From: Colwellia hornerae
GTDB taxonomy: Bacteria > Pseudomonadota > Gammaproteobacteria > Enterobacterales > Alteromonadaceae
Length of the DNA stretch: 64,000 nucleotides
Direction of reading: 5' to 3'
Assembly: GCF_007954355.1 (NCBI RefSeq)
Contig: NZ_VOLR01000016.1
Location: 1 to 64,000, forward strand
Shown one piece after another: positions 1 to 12,651 of this stretch (positions are counted from its first letter, which is position 1; every line of letters begins with the position of its first letter). Under the pieces are notes generated by a model. That model was not told the DNA's origin and did no database searches. It saw only the letters and a list, made by a program, of their open reading frames with translations. A program made the translations under genes and the position numbers.

Positions 1-126
1 ACCACCGTGTACTTTAGTTAATACTGCAGAGATAGCAGCTGTTAAAGTAGTTTTACCGTGATCAACGTGTCCGATAGTACCAACGTTTACATGCGGTTTT
101 AAACGTTCAAATTTTGCTTTAGCCAT
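1..126 (-). CDS. tuf: Elongation factor Tu, N-terminal part (cut by window edge)
   Basis: EF-Tu delivers aminoacyl-tRNA to the ribosomal A site in a GTP-dependent way. Only the first 42 codons are inside the window; the rest lies to the left. The visible protein begins [20 protein letters not shown] and carries the G1 loop GHVDHGKT at residues 19-26, which is diagnostic. The ATG is at 124-126. It is the last visible gene of the str operon, 78 bp after fusA, and is presumably transcribed from the rpsL promoter. Whether a second tuf copy exists cannot be seen here. Confidence 0.97.
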   Translation of the reverse strand, partial: MAKAKFERLKPHVNVGTIGHVDHGKTTLTAAISAVLTKVHGG

Positions 127-204
127 TTTTCAATTACCTTAAAGTTTATTAAAAGCGCAGCCAAGATGACCGAGCTAGACTTTCACTAACTATAAGTGAG
201 TGTC

Positions 205-2313
205 TTACGAGATTCCAAGAGATTCTGTTATTGCCGCAACTACATTCTTAGGAGCTTCACTGTATTGTAAAAACTCCATAGAATAAGAGGCGCGGCCCTG
301 TGTTGCACTGCGTAATGCAGTAGCATAACCAAACATTTCAGACAGTGGTACTATTGCATTCACTATCTTAGAGCCAGCAGGACCTTCGTCCATGCCATCG
401 ATCATACCGCGACGACGATTTAAATCGCCAACGACATCACCCATGTTTTCTTCTGGCGTAGTTACTTCTACTTTCATCATAGGTTCTAGAAGTGTCGGCG
501 TAGCTTTTAACGCCCCTTCTCTAAAGCCCATTGAAGCAGCAACTTTAAACGCCATTTCATTAGAGTCAACGTCATGAAAAGAGCCGTCATAAAGTGTTAC
601 TTTAACATCAAGCATAGGATAACCGGCTAATACGCCACTATCCATTTGCTCAAAACAGCCTTTTTCAATGGCGGGTATATATTCTTTAGGAACAGTACCG
701 CCAACAATTTCGTTAACAAATTCGAAACCACCACCTTCTGGTAAGGGTTCCATTTTCAACCAGACGTGACCAAATTGGCCTTTACCACCTGATTGTCGAA
801 TAAATTTGCCTTCCACTTCCACCGTCGAACGAATGGTTTCGCGATAAGCGACTTGTGGTTTACCGACATTACATTCGACGCCAAACTCACGTTTCATGCG
901 CTCAACAATAATGTCTAAGTGTAGCTCACCCATACCAGAAATGATCGTTTGACCGGTTTCATCATCTGTAGCCACTTTAAAAGAAGGGTCTTCAGCAGAT
1001 AATTTACTTAAGGCTAGGGTTAACTTGTCTTGAGAAGCGATGGTTTTCGGCTCAACAGCTATTGAAATAACCGGATCAGGAAATTCCATTTTCTCAAGTG
1101 TTATCACGTGATTTGCATCGCACAAGGTTTCACCGGTAGTGACATCTTTTAAACCGATGGCTGCAGCGATATCGCCAGCACGGACTTCTTTAATTTCTTT
1201 GCGGTCATTGGCATGCATTTGCACCAAACGACCGAGACGTTCTTTCTTGCCTTTAATCGGATTAAAGACACTATCGCCAGTTTTTACGACCCCTGAATAA
1301 ACACGGAAGAAGGTTAATGTTCCGACAAAAGGGTCTGTGGCAATTTTAAACGCTAACGCAGCAAATGGTGCGCTGTCATCAGCGGCACGCGTTGCGGGTG
1401 TTTCATTTTTGTCATCACTAATACCCGTGATAGCAGCAACTTCAGTTGGCGAAGGTAAATAGTCAATCACCGCGTCTAAAACCGCTTGTACACCTTTATT
1501 TTTAAAAGCTGAGCCACAAGTACAAAGAATGATTTCATTATTAAGGGTACGCTGTCGAAGTGCAGATTTGATTTCGTCTTCAGTCAAGTCACCATCTTCA
1601 AGGTATTTGTCCATGAGGTCGTCTGATACTTCAGCCGCTTCCGATATCATATTCTCACGCCATTCATCGGCAAGCTCTTGCATGTCGGCGGGTATTGCTG
1701 AATAGGTAAAGGTCATGCCGTGATCGTCTTCGCTCCAGTTGATCACTTTCATTTTAACAAGGTCGATAACACCTTTAAAGTCTTCTTCTGCACCAATAGG
1801 TAACTGGATAGGAACAGCGTTAGCACTTAACCGCGTTTTTAGTTGGCCAACAACGGATAGGAAATCTGCACCGGTACGGTCCATTTTGTTGACAAAAACT
1901 ATCCGTGGAACGGCATACTTTTCCATTTGACGCCAAACAGTTTCTGTTTGTGGCTGAACACCAGAAGAGGCGCATAAAACTAATACAGCACCATCGAGGA
2001 CACGCAAAGAGCGTTCTACTTCAATAGTAAAGTCAACGTGACCGGGAGTATCGATAATATTAATGCGGTGATCAACAAATTGACCATCCATGCCCTTCCA
2101 GAAACAAGTCGTCGCTGCTGAGGTAATGGTTATACCACGCTCTTGCTCTTGTTCCATCCAATCCATGGTCGCGGCGCCATCGTGCACTTCACCAATTCTG
2201 TGAGAAAGACCCGTGTAAAACAAAACACGTTCTGTGGTTGTCGTTTTGCCAGCATCTACGTGTGCACAGATACCAATGTTACGGTAGTGCTCAATAGGGG
2301 TGATACGTGCCAA
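205..2313 (-). CDS. fusA: Elongation factor G (EF-G 1)
   Basis: EF-G is the translational GTPase that drives translocation and, with RRF, ribosome recycling. The 702-residue length fits the family. Visible GTPase motifs are AHVDAGKT (17-24), the switch segment [11 protein letters not shown] (near 59-69), DTPGH (88-92) and NKMD (142-145). The C-terminal domains IV/V include the GGxGQFGHV segment. It is the third gene of the str operon, behind rpsG across a 225-bp spacer with two strong hairpins. A second EF-G gene (fusA2) lies at 35935; this copy, in the ribosomal operon, is the likely housekeeping one. Confidence 0.98.
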   Translation of the reverse strand: MARITPIEHYRNIGICAHVDAGKTTTTERVLFYTGLSHRIGEVHDGAATMDWMEQEQERGITITSAATTCFWKGMDGQFVDHRINIIDTPGHVDFTIEVERSLRVLDGAVLVLCASSGVQPQTETVWRQMEKYAVPRIVFVNKMDRTGADFLSVVGQLKTRLSANAVPIQLPIGAEEDFKGVIDLVKMKVINWSEDDHGMTFTYSAIPADMQELADEWRENMISEAAEVSDDLMDKYLEDGDLTEDEIKSALRQRTLNNEIILCTCGSAFKNKGVQAVLDAVIDYLPSPTEVAAITGISDDKNETPATRAADDSAPFAALAFKIATDPFVGTLTFFRVYSGVVKTGDSVFNPIKGKKERLGRLVQMHANDRKEIKEVRAGDIAAAIGLKDVTTGETLCDANHVITLEKMEFPDPVISIAVEPKTIASQDKLTLALSKLSAEDPSFKVATDDETGQTIISGMGELHLDIIVERMKREFGVECNVGKPQVAYRETIRSTVEVEGKFIRQSGGKGQFGHVWLKMEPLPEGGGFEFVNEIVGGTVPKEYIPAIEKGCFEQMDSGVLAGYPMLDVKVTLYDGSFHDVDSNEMAFKVAASMGFREGALKATPTLLEPMMKVEVTTPEENMGDVVGDLNRRRGMIDGMDEGPAGSKIVNAIVPLSEMFGYATALRSATQGRASYSMEFLQYSEAPKNVVAAITESLGIS

Positions 2314-2450
2314 AATGAAATCCTCTAATTCTTAGTCACTAATAATTAGTACTATTAAATAAATATTCGCCTAAGCGGTGAGTACTTGTTTAATACTACT
2401 GTTTAATAACTTTCTGAACTTGCACAAAGCATCAGTCCGTAAAAGTTAGT

Positions 2451-2513
2451 ATGGCTAGCAAGAGAAACTCTTGCTAGCCATGTACTTACCTTTGGCATAT
2501 ACCAAAGGTAAGT
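2451..2513 (-). promoter_or_regulatory. Two tandem perfect hairpins in the rpsG-fusA spacer
   Basis: Two perfect inverted repeats lie side by side: a 12-bp stem (2484-2495 with 2502-2513, 6-nt loop) and a 14-bp stem (2451-2464 with 2468-2481, 3-nt loop). Neither is followed by a T-run on the minus strand, so they do not look like intrinsic terminators. They may be RNA processing or stability elements, or a translational control site for fusA; this is inference. Confidence 0.7.
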
Positions 2514-2538
2514 CATACATTCATTCAAAACAGCTAGC

Positions 2539-3012
2539 TTACCAGCGGTAGTGAGCGAACGCTTTGTTAGCATCAGCCATACGGTGAACGTCTTCACGTT
2601 TCTTAACCGCTGAACCTTTGCTGTCAGACGCATCTAACATTTCGTTAGCTAGGCGCTGAGCCATTGATTTTTCACCACGTTTACGAGCTGCTTCAACTAA
2701 CCAACGCATGGCTAGAGCATTACGACGAACTGGACGAACTTCAACTGGAACTTGATAAGTAGAACCACCAACACGACGAGATTTAACTTCGACAGATGGG
2801 CGGATATTATCTAAAGCAGTTTCGAAAAGCTCTAAGTGAGTTTTCTCGCTGTTTTTTTCAGTTAAAATGTCTAATGCACCGTAAACAATTTTTTCTGCAG
2901 TAGATTTTTTACCATCAACCATAAGGATGTTGATGAATTTTGCTAAAAGTTCGTTATGGAACTTAGGATCTGGCAATATTTTACGTTGCCCTACGACGCG
3001 TCTTCTTGGCAT
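2539..3012 (-). CDS. rpsG: 30S ribosomal protein S7
   Basis: S7 nucleates assembly of the 30S head by binding the 3' domain of 16S rRNA, and contacts tRNA at the E site. The 157-residue protein begins [18 protein letters not shown] and contains the conserved [13 protein letters not shown] and WLVEAARKR blocks. The start at 3012 gives the canonical N terminus. It is second in the str operon, between rpsL and fusA. In E. coli S7 represses its own operon from the rpsL-rpsG spacer, and a hairpin is present in that spacer here. Confidence 0.99.
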   Translation of the reverse strand: MPRRRVVGQRKILPDPKFHNELLAKFINILMVDGKKSTAEKIVYGALDILTEKNSEKTHLELFETALDNIRPSVEVKSRRVGGSTYQVPVEVRPVRRNALAMRWLVEAARKRGEKSMAQRLANEMLDASDSKGSAVKKREDVHRMADANKAFAHYRW

Positions 3013-3093
3013 CTTAATTCTCCGTAGTATTCAGGATTAATCCAAAATATATAAATTTAAAAATTTCTTATTTGGCCTTACTTAACGTTTTTT

Positions 3094-3121
3094 TCTCTTC
3101 CTATCGAGTAGGAGTTAGAGA
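3094..3121 (-). promoter_or_regulatory. Bulged hairpin in the rpsL-rpsG spacer (possible S7 site)
   Basis: On the minus strand the segments 3117-3121/3094-3098 and 3109-3113/3099-3103 pair as two stacked 5-bp helices with a 3-nt bulge and a 5-nt loop, immediately after the rpsL stop. E. coli S7 binds a structured RNA in the same spacer to repress translation. The location matches but the sequence was not compared, so the assignment is tentative. Confidence 0.4.
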
Positions 3122-3128
3122 GGAAAAC

Positions 3129-3521
<393 letters not shown>

Positions 3522-3612
3522 TTAAACTTGTGCAAATTCCAATCAATGAGAAATTTACACCCTTATAAACGTGAAAATCCGCGACCTTAAATGCTATACA
3601 TAAACAGTACAG

Positions 3613-3642
3613 GATATAGGGTCGCGGAATTCTATAGGTCAA
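3613..3642 (-). promoter_or_regulatory. Probable str operon promoter
   Basis: On the minus strand a -35 TTGACC (3637-3642) is followed after 18 bp by TATATC (3613-3618). It lies just behind the rpoC hairpin. A 9-bp inverted repeat (3578-3586 with 3620-3628, GGTCGCGGA) overlaps and follows it; it could form a hairpin at the 5' end of the mRNA or an operator. Confidence 0.5.
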
Positions 3643-3645
3643 GCT

Positions 3646-3671
3646 ATGGCCTGTCAAGTAGGACAGGCCAT
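3646..3671 (-). terminator. Hairpin after rpoC
   Basis: A perfect 10-bp stem (ATGGCCTGTC/GACAGGCCAT) with a 6-nt loop lies 18 bp after the rpoC stop. No T-run follows on the minus strand, so termination may be partial or may need Rho. It separates rpoC from the str promoter. Confidence 0.55.
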
Positions 3672-3689
3672 TAACGCTATATTTTTTAC

Positions 3690-6600
3690 TTAATCACTAG
3701 CATTTAGTGCGTCAGTTAATGCTTGTGCTGCATCGTCAGCTGAAACAGCGACTTCTTCAACAGCAGGCATTTTTGCTTGTAGCTTACGTTTAGCACGTTC
3801 TTGATGGTACGAATAACCTGTACCCGCTGGTATTAAACGACCAACGATAACGTTTTCTTTCAAGCCACGTAACTTATCTTTCTTACCTGCAACAGCAGCT
3901 TCAGTAAGTACACGTGTTGTTTCTTGGAAAGATGCCGCTGAAATAAACGATTCAGTTGCTAATGATGCTTTAGTAATACCCATCATTTGCATTTCGTATT
4001 CAGCAGGTTGCTTACCAGCAGATTCAAGCTCACGGTTTGAAATATTAACGCGTGCTACTTCTACTTGTTCGCCTTTCAAGAAATCACTATCACCCGCGTC
4101 TAAGATTTCACACTTGCGAATCATTTGACGAACGATAACTTCGATGTGCTTGTCGTTAATTTTTACACCTTGTAAACGATATACTTCTTGTACTTCGTTA
4201 ACAATGTAATTAGCAACTGGCGCAACACCACGTAAACGCAAGATATCATGTGGAGATTCAGGACCATCGGCAATAACTTCACCTTTGATTACTGGCTCAC
4301 CCTCATAGATATTCAAGAGACGCGTTTTAGGGATCATTTCTTCGTATACTTCACCGCTAGGCTGAGTGATCAATAAGCGTACTTTGCCCTTGGTTTCTTT
4401 ACCGAAAGCAACAACACCTGTTTTCTCAGCAAGAATTGCAGGAAGTTTCGGCTTACGTGCTTCAAATAAATCAGCAACACGTGGTAAACCACCGGTTATA
4501 TCACGAGTTTTTGAACTTGCTTGTGGTATACGAGCAAGTGCATCACCAATGTTTACATCCGCGCCATCTTCTAAGTTGACAATCGCATTACCCGGTAAGT
4601 AGTAAAGTGCTGGGATTTCAGTCCCGGCAATCATCACTTCTTCGCCGTTAGCATCAACAAGTTTCAATGCTGGGCGCATTTCTTTACCCGTTGCATTACG
4701 TTGACCTGCGTCAGTAACAATAATACTTGAAAGACCAGTAAGATCATCTGTTTGGCGAACCATAGTTACGCCGTCAGAAAGATCAACAAACTGAACTTTA
4801 CCTGCCACTTCCGTAATAATAGGGTGAGTATGCGGGTCCCAGTTGGCGATAATTTCACCAGCAACAATTGAACCACCATCTTTCTTAGAAAGAACAGTAC
4901 CGTAAGGCACTTTATAACGTTCTTTCTCACGACCTAGCTCATCAATTACCGTCATTTCAGAAGAACGTGAGGTAATAACAAGATGATCTTCAGAGTTAGT
5001 TACAAACTTAGCATTTTGAAGTTTCAAGGTACCGGTATTTTTAACTTGTACGTTGTTTTCAGCAGAGGCACGCGATGCAGCGCCACCAATGTGGAACGTA
5101 CGCATGGTAAGCTGTGTACCAGGTTCACCGATTGATTGTGCTGCAACAACACCAATAGCTTCACCTTGGTTGATCATATGTCCACGGGCCAAATCACGGC
5201 CGTAACAATGAGCACAAATACCAAAATCTGTTTTACAGGTAATAATTGAACGTACTTTCATTTGATCAATTGAATTTTCTTCAATGAAATCACATAAAGC
5301 TTCGTCAATTAGGGTGTTACGAGGTAATAAAACTTCGTCAGTACCCGGCTTGATAACATCTTCAGCAACAACACGACCAAGCACACGTTCTCTTAATGGT
5401 TCAACAACATCACCACCTTCGATTAATGGTGTCATTTGTAGACCGTCGAAAGTACCACAATCATGTTCAGTCACAACCAAATCTTGTGCAACATCAACTA
5501 AACGACGAGTTAAGTAACCCGAGTTAGCTGTTTTAAGTGCAGTATCAGCAAGACCTTTACGCGCACCGTGAGTTGAGATGAAGTATTCAGATACGTTCAA
5601 ACCTTCACGGAAGTTAGCTTTGATTGGCGTTTCGATGATAGAACCATCTGGTTTTGCCATCAAGCCACGCATACCCGCTAACTGACGGATCTGAGCAGCA
5701 CTACCACGAGCACCCGAGTCAGCCATCATATAGATAGAGTTGAATGAATCTTGTTCTTCTGGCACGCCATCACGGTTAATAACAGTTTCTTTTGATAAAT
5801 TGTCCATCATCGCTTTCGAGATTTTCTCGTTGGCAGATGACCAAATATCAATAACTTTGTTATATTTTTCGCCCTGTGTCACTAAACCTTGTTCGAATTG
5901 AGTTTGGATTTCAGCAACTTCTTCTTCCGACTCTTCGATAATAGTGTATTTAGCCGCAGGAATAACCATATCATCAATACCAACAGAACAACCCGCGATC
6001 ATCGCGTAATGGAAACCTGTGTACATGATTTGGTCAGCAAAAATAACCGTTTCTTTCAAACCTAAATTACGGTAAGCGTGGTTAATTAATTTCGAAATTG
6101 GTTTTTTACCAAGCGGCTGATCGATTAGATCGTAAGGCATACCTTTTGGACAAACCTGCCACATAATGGCGCGACCTACCGTAGTATCACGTAAAGTCGT
6201 TTTAGGTACAGTAAAGTTACCTTCTTCGTCTTTAAAGTATTCAGTGATACGAATTTTTACACGGGCGTGAAGTTCTGCAACACCAGTGCGGTAAGCTTTT
6301 TCAGCTTCTTTGATGTCAGCAAAAGCCATGCCTTCGCCTAAACCGTTAACACGATCACGTGTTAAGTAGTACAAGCCTAAAACAACATCTTGTGATGGTA
6401 CAATAATCGGCTCACCGTTTGCTGGTGATAACACGTTATTGGTAGACATCATTAAGGTACGAGCTTCCATTTGTGCTTCAATAGTTAACGGTACGTGTAC
6501 CGCCATTTGGTCACCATCGAAATCGGCGTTGTATGCCGCACAAACTAGTGGATGCAAGTGAATTGCTTTACCTTCAATTAGTACAGGTTCAAACGCTTGG

Positions 6601-7901
6601 ATACCCAATCTATGAAGTGTTGGTGCACGGTTAAGCATTACTGGATGTTCACGAATAACTTCGTCAAGTACATCCCAAACTTCAGCGCCTTCACGTTCAA
6701 CTAATTTCTTAGCTGCTTTGATCGTAGTCGCTAAACCACGAGCTTCTAATTTTCCGTAAATAAATGGTTTGAATAATTCAAGTGCCATTTTTTTCGGTAA
6801 ACCACACTGGTGTAAACGCAGTGTAGGACCAACAGTAATTACAGAACGACCAGAATAATCAACACGTTTACCCAATAGATTCTGACGGAAACGACCTTGC
6901 TTACCTTTAATCATATCGGCAAGAGATTTAAGAGGACGTTTGTTAGAACCAGTAATTGCGCGACCACGACGACCGTTATCAAGAAGTGCATCAACAGATT
7001 CTTGTAACATACGTTTTTCGTTACGAACAATAATGTCTGGTGCTACTAAGTCAAGAAGACGTTTTAAACGGTTGTTACGGTTAATAACACGACGATATAA
7101 ATCGTTCAAATCAGATGTAGCGAAACGGCCACCATCCAAAGGTACTAACGGACGTAAATCCGGTGGTAAAATGGGTAGTACGTTCATGATCATCCACTCA
7201 GGCTTATTACCTGAAGCGGCGAATGCTTCCATTAATTTTAAACGCTTAGTGACTTTTTTGCGTTTAGTTTCACTACCAATTTCAGGAAGCTCTTCACGCA
7301 TTTGCGCAACTTCGCCTTCTAAATCGATTTGTTGTAGTAAAGCTAAAACAGCTTCAGCACCCATAAGGGCGTCAAATTCATCACCATGCTCTTCTAAAGC
7401 ATCAAGGTATTCTTCTTCGGTAAGAATTTGGCTTTTTTCTAATGTTGTCATACCAGGTTCGGTAACAACATAAGATTCAAAATATAGCACACGTTCGATA
7501 TCACGAAGTGTCATATCAAGTAATAAACCAATACGCGATGGTAATGATTTTAAGAACCAGATATGGGCAACGGGGCTTGCTAATTCGATATGACCCATAC
7601 GGTCACGACGAACTTTGGTTAATGTAACTTCAACGCCACATTTTTCACAAATAACACCACGATGCTTTAAACGCTTGTATTTGCCACAAAGACATTCGTA
7701 ATCTTTTACTGGACCAAAAATACGCGCACAAAATAGTCCGTCACGTTCTGGTTTGAACGTACGGTAATTAATCGTTTCAGGTTTTTTTACTTCACCAAAT
7801 GACCAAGAACGAATCTGATCTGGTGAGGCTAGTCCGATACGTATACCATCGAACTCTTCTGTTTGATTTTGTTGCTTAAGAAACTTAAGTAAATCTTTCA
7901 C
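3690..7901 (-). CDS. rpoC: RNA polymerase beta' subunit
   Basis: The beta' subunit carries half of the RNA polymerase active site. The 1403-residue length is close to the E. coli protein. The N-terminal zinc cysteines are at 70, 72, 85 and 88, the catalytic NADFDGDQM motif is near residue 460, and a second zinc set (CGTFDG ... [13 protein letters not shown]) lies near 815-900. The trigger-loop region [11 protein letters not shown] is present. It lies 101 bp behind rpoB across two hairpins, in the rplJL-rpoBC transcription unit, and ends before a hairpin at 3646-3671. Confidence 0.99.
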   Translation of the reverse strand: MKDLLKFLKQQNQTEEFDGIRIGLASPDQIRSWSFGEVKKPETINYRTFKPERDGLFCARIFGPVKDYECLCGKYKRLKHRGVICEKCGVEVTLTKVRRDRMGHIELASPVAHIWFLKSLPSRIGLLLDMTLRDIERVLYFESYVVTEPGMTTLEKSQILTEEEYLDALEEHGDEFDALMGAEAVLALLQQIDLEGEVAQMREELPEIGSETKRKKVTKRLKLMEAFAASGNKPEWMIMNVLPILPPDLRPLVPLDGGRFATSDLNDLYRRVINRNNRLKRLLDLVAPDIIVRNEKRMLQESVDALLDNGRRGRAITGSNKRPLKSLADMIKGKQGRFRQNLLGKRVDYSGRSVITVGPTLRLHQCGLPKKMALELFKPFIYGKLEARGLATTIKAAKKLVEREGAEVWDVLDEVIREHPVMLNRAPTLHRLGIQAFEPVLIEGKAIHLHPLVCAAYNADFDGDQMAVHVPLTIEAQMEARTLMMSTNNVLSPANGEPIIVPSQDVVLGLYYLTRDRVNGLGEGMAFADIKEAEKAYRTGVAELHARVKIRITEYFKDEEGNFTVPKTTLRDTTVGRAIMWQVCPKGMPYDLIDQPLGKKPISKLINHAYRNLGLKETVIFADQIMYTGFHYAMIAGCSVGIDDMVIPAAKYTIIEESEEEVAEIQTQFEQGLVTQGEKYNKVIDIWSSANEKISKAMMDNLSKETVINRDGVPEEQDSFNSIYMMADSGARGSAAQIRQLAGMRGLMAKPDGSIIETPIKANFREGLNVSEYFISTHGARKGLADTALKTANSGYLTRRLVDVAQDLVVTEHDCGTFDGLQMTPLIEGGDVVEPLRERVLGRVVAEDVIKPGTDEVLLPRNTLIDEALCDFIEENSIDQMKVRSIITCKTDFGICAHCYGRDLARGHMINQGEAIGVVAAQSIGEPGTQLTMRTFHIGGAASRASAENNVQVKNTGTLKLQNAKFVTNSEDHLVITSRSSEMTVIDELGREKERYKVPYGTVLSKKDGGSIVAGEIIANWDPHTHPIITEVAGKVQFVDLSDGVTMVRQTDDLTGLSSIIVTDAGQRNATGKEMRPALKLVDANGEEVMIAGTEIPALYYLPGNAIVNLEDGADVNIGDALARIPQASSKTRDITGGLPRVADLFEARKPKLPAILAEKTGVVAFGKETKGKVRLLITQPSGEVYEEMIPKTRLLNIYEGEPVIKGEVIADGPESPHDILRLRGVAPVANYIVNEVQEVYRLQGVKINDKHIEVIVRQMIRKCEILDAGDSDFLKGEQVEVARVNISNRELESAGKQPAEYEMQMMGITKASLATESFISAASFQETTRVLTEAAVAGKKDKLRGLKENVIVGRLIPAGTGYSYHQERAKRKLQAKMPAVEEVAVSADDAAQALTDALNASD

Positions 7902-7932
7902 ACTTCTTCTCCTGTCGGAGTTAAACCTTAAA

Positions 7933-7986
7933 GAGAAAGCAGTTGCCTGCTTTCTCCGTGTACTGACTCATCAATTTGATAGTCAG
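7933..7986 (-). promoter_or_regulatory. Two hairpins in the rpoB-rpoC spacer
   Basis: A perfect 10-bp stem with a 4-nt loop (7933-7942 with 7947-7956, GAGAAAGCAG) is next to a second, bulged stem (7963-7986, CTGACT/AGTCAG with an inner ATCA/TGAT). No T-run follows. They may protect or process the rpoBC mRNA. Confidence 0.6.
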
Positions 7987-8002
7987 CATGCAGCTTTGGA
8001 AG

Positions 8003-11000
8003 CTAGTCCTGATCTAATTCGATGTTAATACCTAACGAACGAATTTCTTTCAACAATACGTTGAATGATTCAGGAATGCCTGGTTCCATTCTGTGATCAC
8101 CGTCTACTAAGTTTTTATACATCTTAGTACGACCGTTAACATCATCAGATTTAACCGTTAACATTTCTTGTAGCGTATAAGCAGCACCATATGCTTCTAG
8201 TGCCCATACTTCCATCTCACCGAAACGTTGACCACCAAATTGCGCTTTACCGCCAAGAGGTTGTTGCGTTACTAATGAGTAGGAGCCAGTAGAACGTGCA
8301 TGCATTTTGTCATCAACTAAATGGTTAAGTTTTAACATATACATGTAGCCAACCGTTACAGGACGTTCAAATTCACGACCAGTACGACCATCAGTTAAGA
8401 TAAACTGACCACTTTCAGGCATATCTGCAAGTCTAAACATCTCTTTGATTTCTTTCTCTGCTGCACCATCAAATGCTGGTGTAGCAATAGGAAGACCGGC
8501 ACGCAAGTTATTAGCTAAACGCATCACTTCATCATCAGAGAAGCTTGCGATGTCGACAACTTGACGAGATTCACCAACGTTATAAACTTCTTGAATGAAG
8601 TTACGTAGTTTATGAATTTCTTGTTGCGCTTCCAACATACGATTGATTTTTTCGCCAATACCACGACACGCCATACCTAGATGAGTTTCTAAGATCTGAC
8701 CAATGTTCATTCGTGATGGTACACCTAACGGATTAAGTACCACATCAACCGGAACACCATATTGATCGTAAGGCATATCTTCTACTGGAACGACGTTTGA
8801 AATAACACCTTTGTTACCATGACGACCGGCCATTTTATCACCCGGTTGGATGTGGCGTTTTATCGCTAAGTAAACTTTGATGATTTTAAGAACACCAGGA
8901 GCTAAATCAGCACCTTGGGTGATCTTACGACGTTTAATTTCAAACTTCTTATCAAAGTCAGCTTTAATATTGTCGTATTGCTCTGCAATTTGTTCAAGTT
9001 CAGATTGTTGACCTTCGTCAGACAAGTTTTGAACTAACCAATTTGCACGAGACATACTATTAATGTCTGATTCGTTTAAGCCAGCAGATAAAAGAAGGTT
9101 TTTAGCACGAGCATAAATACCATCTTCTAAGATGCTAAATTCATCGCCTAAATCTTTCTTAACTTCTTTAAGTTGTAATTCTTCAATTTCAACAGCGCGC
9201 TTATCTTTTTCTACACCGTCACGGGTGAAGATTTGCACATCGATGATAGTACCTTTAACTGAGTTAGGTACACGTAAAGAGCTGTCTTTAACGTCAGCAG
9301 CTTTTTCACCGAAAATAGCACGTAATAATTTTTCTTCTGGTGTTAATTGTGTTTCACCTTTAGGAGTAACTTTACCCACTAAGATGTCGCCACCATTAAC
9401 TTCAGCACCGATGTAAACAACACCCGCTTCATCTAGTTTAGATAAAGCTGATTCACCTACATTAGGAATATCAGAAGTAATTTCTTCACTGCCTAATTTA
9501 GTGTCTCGTGCTATACAGGTTAATTCTTGAATATGAACGGTAGTGAAACGATCTTCTGTAGCAACACGTTCAGATAACAACATTGAATCTTCGAAGTTGT
9601 AACCATTCCAAGGCATAAACGCTATACGCATGTTTTGACCTAGGGCTAATTCACCCATGTCCGTTGACGGACCATCAGCTAAAACATCACCACGTGTAAC
9701 TGGTTCACCCATACGACACTGTGGACGTTGGTTGATACAAGTATTTTGGTTTGAACGCGTATATTTAGTTAAGTTGTAAATATCAATACCGGCTTCACCA
9801 GCATGCATTTCATCTTCATTAACTTTAACAACAATACGTGAAGCGTCAACATAGCTGACTACACCACCACGTTTAGCAACAGCAGTTACACCTGAATCAA
9901 CAGCGACAACTTTTTCCATACCAGTACCAACTAACGGCTTATCAACGATAAGAGTTGGTACAGCTTGACGTTGCATATTTGAACCCATCAAGGCTCTGTT
10001 AGCATCATCGTGCTCAAGGAACGGAATTAAACTTGCTGCAACTGAAATAATCTGTTGTGGCGAAACGTCCATATATTGAACTTGTTCTGCCGAGATTAAA
10101 GTAAATTCATTTTTGTGACGACATTGTACTAAGCCGTCAACTAACTTACCTTCACTATCAACCGGAGCTGTAGTTTGGGCAATAACGAAGTTACCTTCTT
10201 CAATTGCTGATAAATAATCTATGTCATCAGTGACTAAGCCATCAACTACTTTACGATATGGAGTTTCTAAGAAACCGTAATCGTTAGTACGTGCATAACA
10301 CGACAGTGAGTTGATCAAACCAATGTTTGGACCTTCCGGCGTTTCGATAGGACATACACGACCGTAATGGGTCGGGTGTACATCTCGAACTTCAAAACCA
10401 GCACGTTCACGCGTTAAACCACCTGGGCCTAATGCGGAGATACGACGTTTATGCGTCACTTCTGATAACGGGTTGTTTTGATCCATAAACTGTGACAATT
10501 GTGAAGAACCGAAAAATTCTTTCACCGCCGCAGAGATAGGTTTAGCGTTGATTAAATCTTGTGGCATGATCGCATCTAAGTCACCAAGACTTAAACGTTC
10601 ACGTACCGCACGTTCAACACGTACTAGACCAACACGGAATTGGTTTTCAGCCATTTCGCCAACAGAGCGAATACGACGGTTACCTAAGTGATCGATATCA
10701 TCAGTCTCGCCTTTACCGTCACGAATGGCGATTAAGGTTCTCATTACTGAGATAATGTCATCGTTAGATAAAATACCACTGCCAACATCGTCTGAATTGC
10801 CAACACGACGGTTGAATTTCATTCGACCTACGGTAGATAAGTCATAGCGTTCTGGAGCAAAAAACAAGTTAGTAAATAACGTTTCTGCTGCATCTTTTGT
10901 TGGTGGCTCGCCTGGGCGCATCATGCGGTAAATTTCAACTAAAGCTTCTAGCTTGTTTGAAGTACCATCGACACGAATGGTGTCAGACATGTATGAACCA

Positions 11001-12031
11001 ACATCGAATTCATTCATGTATAAAGTAGAAAGAACTTTATGACCAGCTTGGCTAAGCTCTGCTAATAACTCTAACGTTATTTCAGCATTGGCTTCAGCAA
11101 TAACTTCACCAGTAGACTCATCGATGTAAGCTTTAGATAACACTTTACCGACGATGTACTCAGCTGGGACTTCAAGCTTTTCAAGGTTTTCTTTCGACAA
11201 TGAACGAATATGACGTGCAGTAATGCGACGACCTTGTTCTACTAATACATCACCATTTTTCAAGCAAATGTCAAACGTTGCCGTTTCACCGCGTAAGCGC
11301 TCAGGGATTAAATCCATGATCAGCTTATCGCCTTTGATTGAAAAGTCAGTGGTGTCATAGAACATGTCTAGAATTTCTTCAGTAGAATACTCTAAGGCAC
11401 GTAAAATGATTGACGCCGGTAATTTACGACGACGGTCAATACGTACAAATAAATTATCTTTTGGATCAAATTCAAAATCTAACCAAGAACCACGGTAAGG
11501 AATAACGCGTGCGTTATATAATACTTTACCAGATGAGTGTGTTTTACCTTTATCATGATCGAAAAACACACCTGGAGAACGATGTAATTGCGAAACAATA
11601 ACACGCTCAGTACCATTAATAACAAACGTACCGTTGTCTGTCATTAATGGGATTTCACCCATGTATACTTCTTGTTCTTTGATATCTTTAACTGTGCCTG
11701 CTGGCGCTTCTTTATCGTAAACTACTAAACGTAATTTTACGCGAAGCGGCGCAGAATAGGTTACACCGCGGATTTGACATTCTTTGACGTCAAATAACGG
11801 TTCGCCAAGTCTGTAGCTCACATATTGTAACTCTGAGCTACCAGAGTAAGCTTTAATTGGGAAAATAGAATGAAACGCAGCCTCTAGGCCTGTTTCACCT
11901 GTTGGATCAATATCAATAAACTTACGGAAAGATTCGAGTTGGATTGATAACAAGAATGGATAGTCCATTACTTGTATGCTTTTACCAAAGTCCTTGCGAA
12001 TACGTTTCTTTTCGGAGTAAGAGTAAACCAT
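8003..12031 (-). CDS. rpoB: RNA polymerase beta subunit
   Basis: The beta subunit of RNA polymerase is the target of rifampicin. At 1342 residues it matches the E. coli length. The rifampicin region reads [20 protein letters not shown] and then [11 protein letters not shown], with the sensitive-type Asp, His and Ser residues. The HGNKGVIS and [23 protein letters not shown] blocks of the catalytic core and C terminus are present. The start gives [17 protein letters not shown], as in the family. The 260-bp spacer from rplL holds an attenuator and a long inverted repeat. Confidence 0.99.
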   Translation of the reverse strand: MVYSYSEKKRIRKDFGKSIQVMDYPFLLSIQLESFRKFIDIDPTGETGLEAAFHSIFPIKAYSGSSELQYVSYRLGEPLFDVKECQIRGVTYSAPLRVKLRLVVYDKEAPAGTVKDIKEQEVYMGEIPLMTDNGTFVINGTERVIVSQLHRSPGVFFDHDKGKTHSSGKVLYNARVIPYRGSWLDFEFDPKDNLFVRIDRRRKLPASIILRALEYSTEEILDMFYDTTDFSIKGDKLIMDLIPERLRGETATFDICLKNGDVLVEQGRRITARHIRSLSKENLEKLEVPAEYIVGKVLSKAYIDESTGEVIAEANAEITLELLAELSQAGHKVLSTLYMNEFDVGSYMSDTIRVDGTSNKLEALVEIYRMMRPGEPPTKDAAETLFTNLFFAPERYDLSTVGRMKFNRRVGNSDDVGSGILSNDDIISVMRTLIAIRDGKGETDDIDHLGNRRIRSVGEMAENQFRVGLVRVERAVRERLSLGDLDAIMPQDLINAKPISAAVKEFFGSSQLSQFMDQNNPLSEVTHKRRISALGPGGLTRERAGFEVRDVHPTHYGRVCPIETPEGPNIGLINSLSCYARTNDYGFLETPYRKVVDGLVTDDIDYLSAIEEGNFVIAQTTAPVDSEGKLVDGLVQCRHKNEFTLISAEQVQYMDVSPQQIISVAASLIPFLEHDDANRALMGSNMQRQAVPTLIVDKPLVGTGMEKVVAVDSGVTAVAKRGGVVSYVDASRIVVKVNEDEMHAGEAGIDIYNLTKYTRSNQNTCINQRPQCRMGEPVTRGDVLADGPSTDMGELALGQNMRIAFMPWNGYNFEDSMLLSERVATEDRFTTVHIQELTCIARDTKLGSEEITSDIPNVGESALSKLDEAGVVYIGAEVNGGDILVGKVTPKGETQLTPEEKLLRAIFGEKAADVKDSSLRVPNSVKGTIIDVQIFTRDGVEKDKRAVEIEELQLKEVKKDLGDEFSILEDGIYARAKNLLLSAGLNESDINSMSRANWLVQNLSDEGQQSELEQIAEQYDNIKADFDKKFEIKRRKITQGADLAPGVLKIIKVYLAIKRHIQPGDKMAGRHGNKGVISNVVPVEDMPYDQYGVPVDVVLNPLGVPSRMNIGQILETHLGMACRGIGEKINRMLEAQQEIHKLRNFIQEVYNVGESRQVVDIASFSDDEVMRLANNLRAGLPIATPAFDGAAEKEIKEMFRLADMPESGQFILTDGRTGREFERPVTVGYMYMLKLNHLVDDKMHARSTGSYSLVTQQPLGGKAQFGGQRFGEMEVWALEAYGAAYTLQEMLTVKSDDVNGRTKMYKNLVDGDHRMEPGIPESFNVLLKEIRSLGINIELDQD

Positions 12032-12073
12032 GGGGTTCCTCAGCTTGCTGGTTATGGCCGATCTGCCTTTAAA

Positions 12074-12138
12074 ATACCAATTGGACTAGACAACTTCAGT
12101 ATAACTTCATACGTTGTGTTAGCTAATCCAATTGGTAT
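12074..12138 (-). repeat. Long inverted repeat in the rplL-rpoB leader
   Basis: The arms ATACCAATTGGA-TAG (from 12074) and CTA-TCCAATTGGTAT (to 12138) are inverted copies, extended by ACAAC/GTTGT. In RNA this gives a long, imperfect stem about 45 nt before rpoB. E. coli has an RNase III processing site in the same spacer. The ATACCAATTGG ends could instead mark a small dispersed palindromic element. Only the pairing is certain. Confidence 0.55.
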
Positions 12139-12223
12139 CAGACAGGATATTGCAATGATACTTAATACATTTAGTATCAAATTATGCACTTTTTGGTTTA
12201 AAAAAAACCACTTTCTTTAGCGC

Positions 12224-12254
12224 AAAAAGGCCGGTGACTTTAAAGTCACCAGCC
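12224..12254 (-). terminator. rplL-rpoB attenuator
   Basis: On the minus strand a GC-rich hairpin centred on the palindrome GGTGACTTTAAAGTCACC (12233-12250), extended by GGC/GCC across a mismatch, is followed by five Ts (12228 down to 12224). It lies 37 bp after rplL. E. coli has a partial terminator here that lowers rpoBC expression relative to rplJL; position and form match. Confidence 0.8.
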
Positions 12255-12291
12255 ATTGCCTTTTCAGGCAAATAATCTGTTTAAAAACAGA

Positions 12292-12651
12292 TTATTTGAT
12301 CTCAACAGAAGCGCCAGCTTCTTCAAGAAGTGTCTTAAGCGCTTCAGCTTCAGCTTTGTCAACGCCTTCTTTAACAACACCAAGAGCTTCAACTAAGTCT
12401 TTAGCTTCTTTAAGGCCTAAACCTGTAGCGCCACGAACTGCTTTGATTACTGCAACTTTCTTCTCACCGAAGCTAGTCATAACAACGTTGAATTCGCTTT
12501 GCTCTTCAACAGCTTCAGCTGGTCCAGCAGCGGCAACAGCAGCTGATGCAGATACGCCAAATTTTTCTTCCATTGCTTCGATTAAAGCAACAACGTCCAT
12601 TACTGACATGTCAGCAACTGCGTTTAGGATATCGTCTTTAGAAATAGACAT
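12292..12651 (-). CDS. rplL: 50S ribosomal protein L7/L12
   Basis: L7/L12 forms the multi-copy stalk that recruits translational GTPases. The 119-residue acidic protein has the N-terminal dimerisation segment (1-32), an Ala-rich hinge (about 34-50) and the C-terminal globular domain with [20 protein letters not shown]. It follows rplJ by 114 bp. Its last codons and stop lie within an AT-rich inverted repeat (12271-12296), and a true attenuator follows at 12224-12254. Confidence 0.99.
   Translation of the reverse strand: MSISKDDILNAVADMSVMDVVALIEAMEEKFGVSASAAVAAAGPAEAVEEQSEFNVVMTSFGEKKVAVIKAVRGATGLGLKEAKDLVEALGVVKEGVDKAEAEALKTLLEEAGASVEIK

Noticed and set aside
6940-7473. Plus-strand 177-codon frame antisense to rpoC
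   Set aside because: It is a shadow of the highly conserved rpoC coding frame; composition is low in hydrophobic order and rich in Ser/Arg, with no ribosome binding site.
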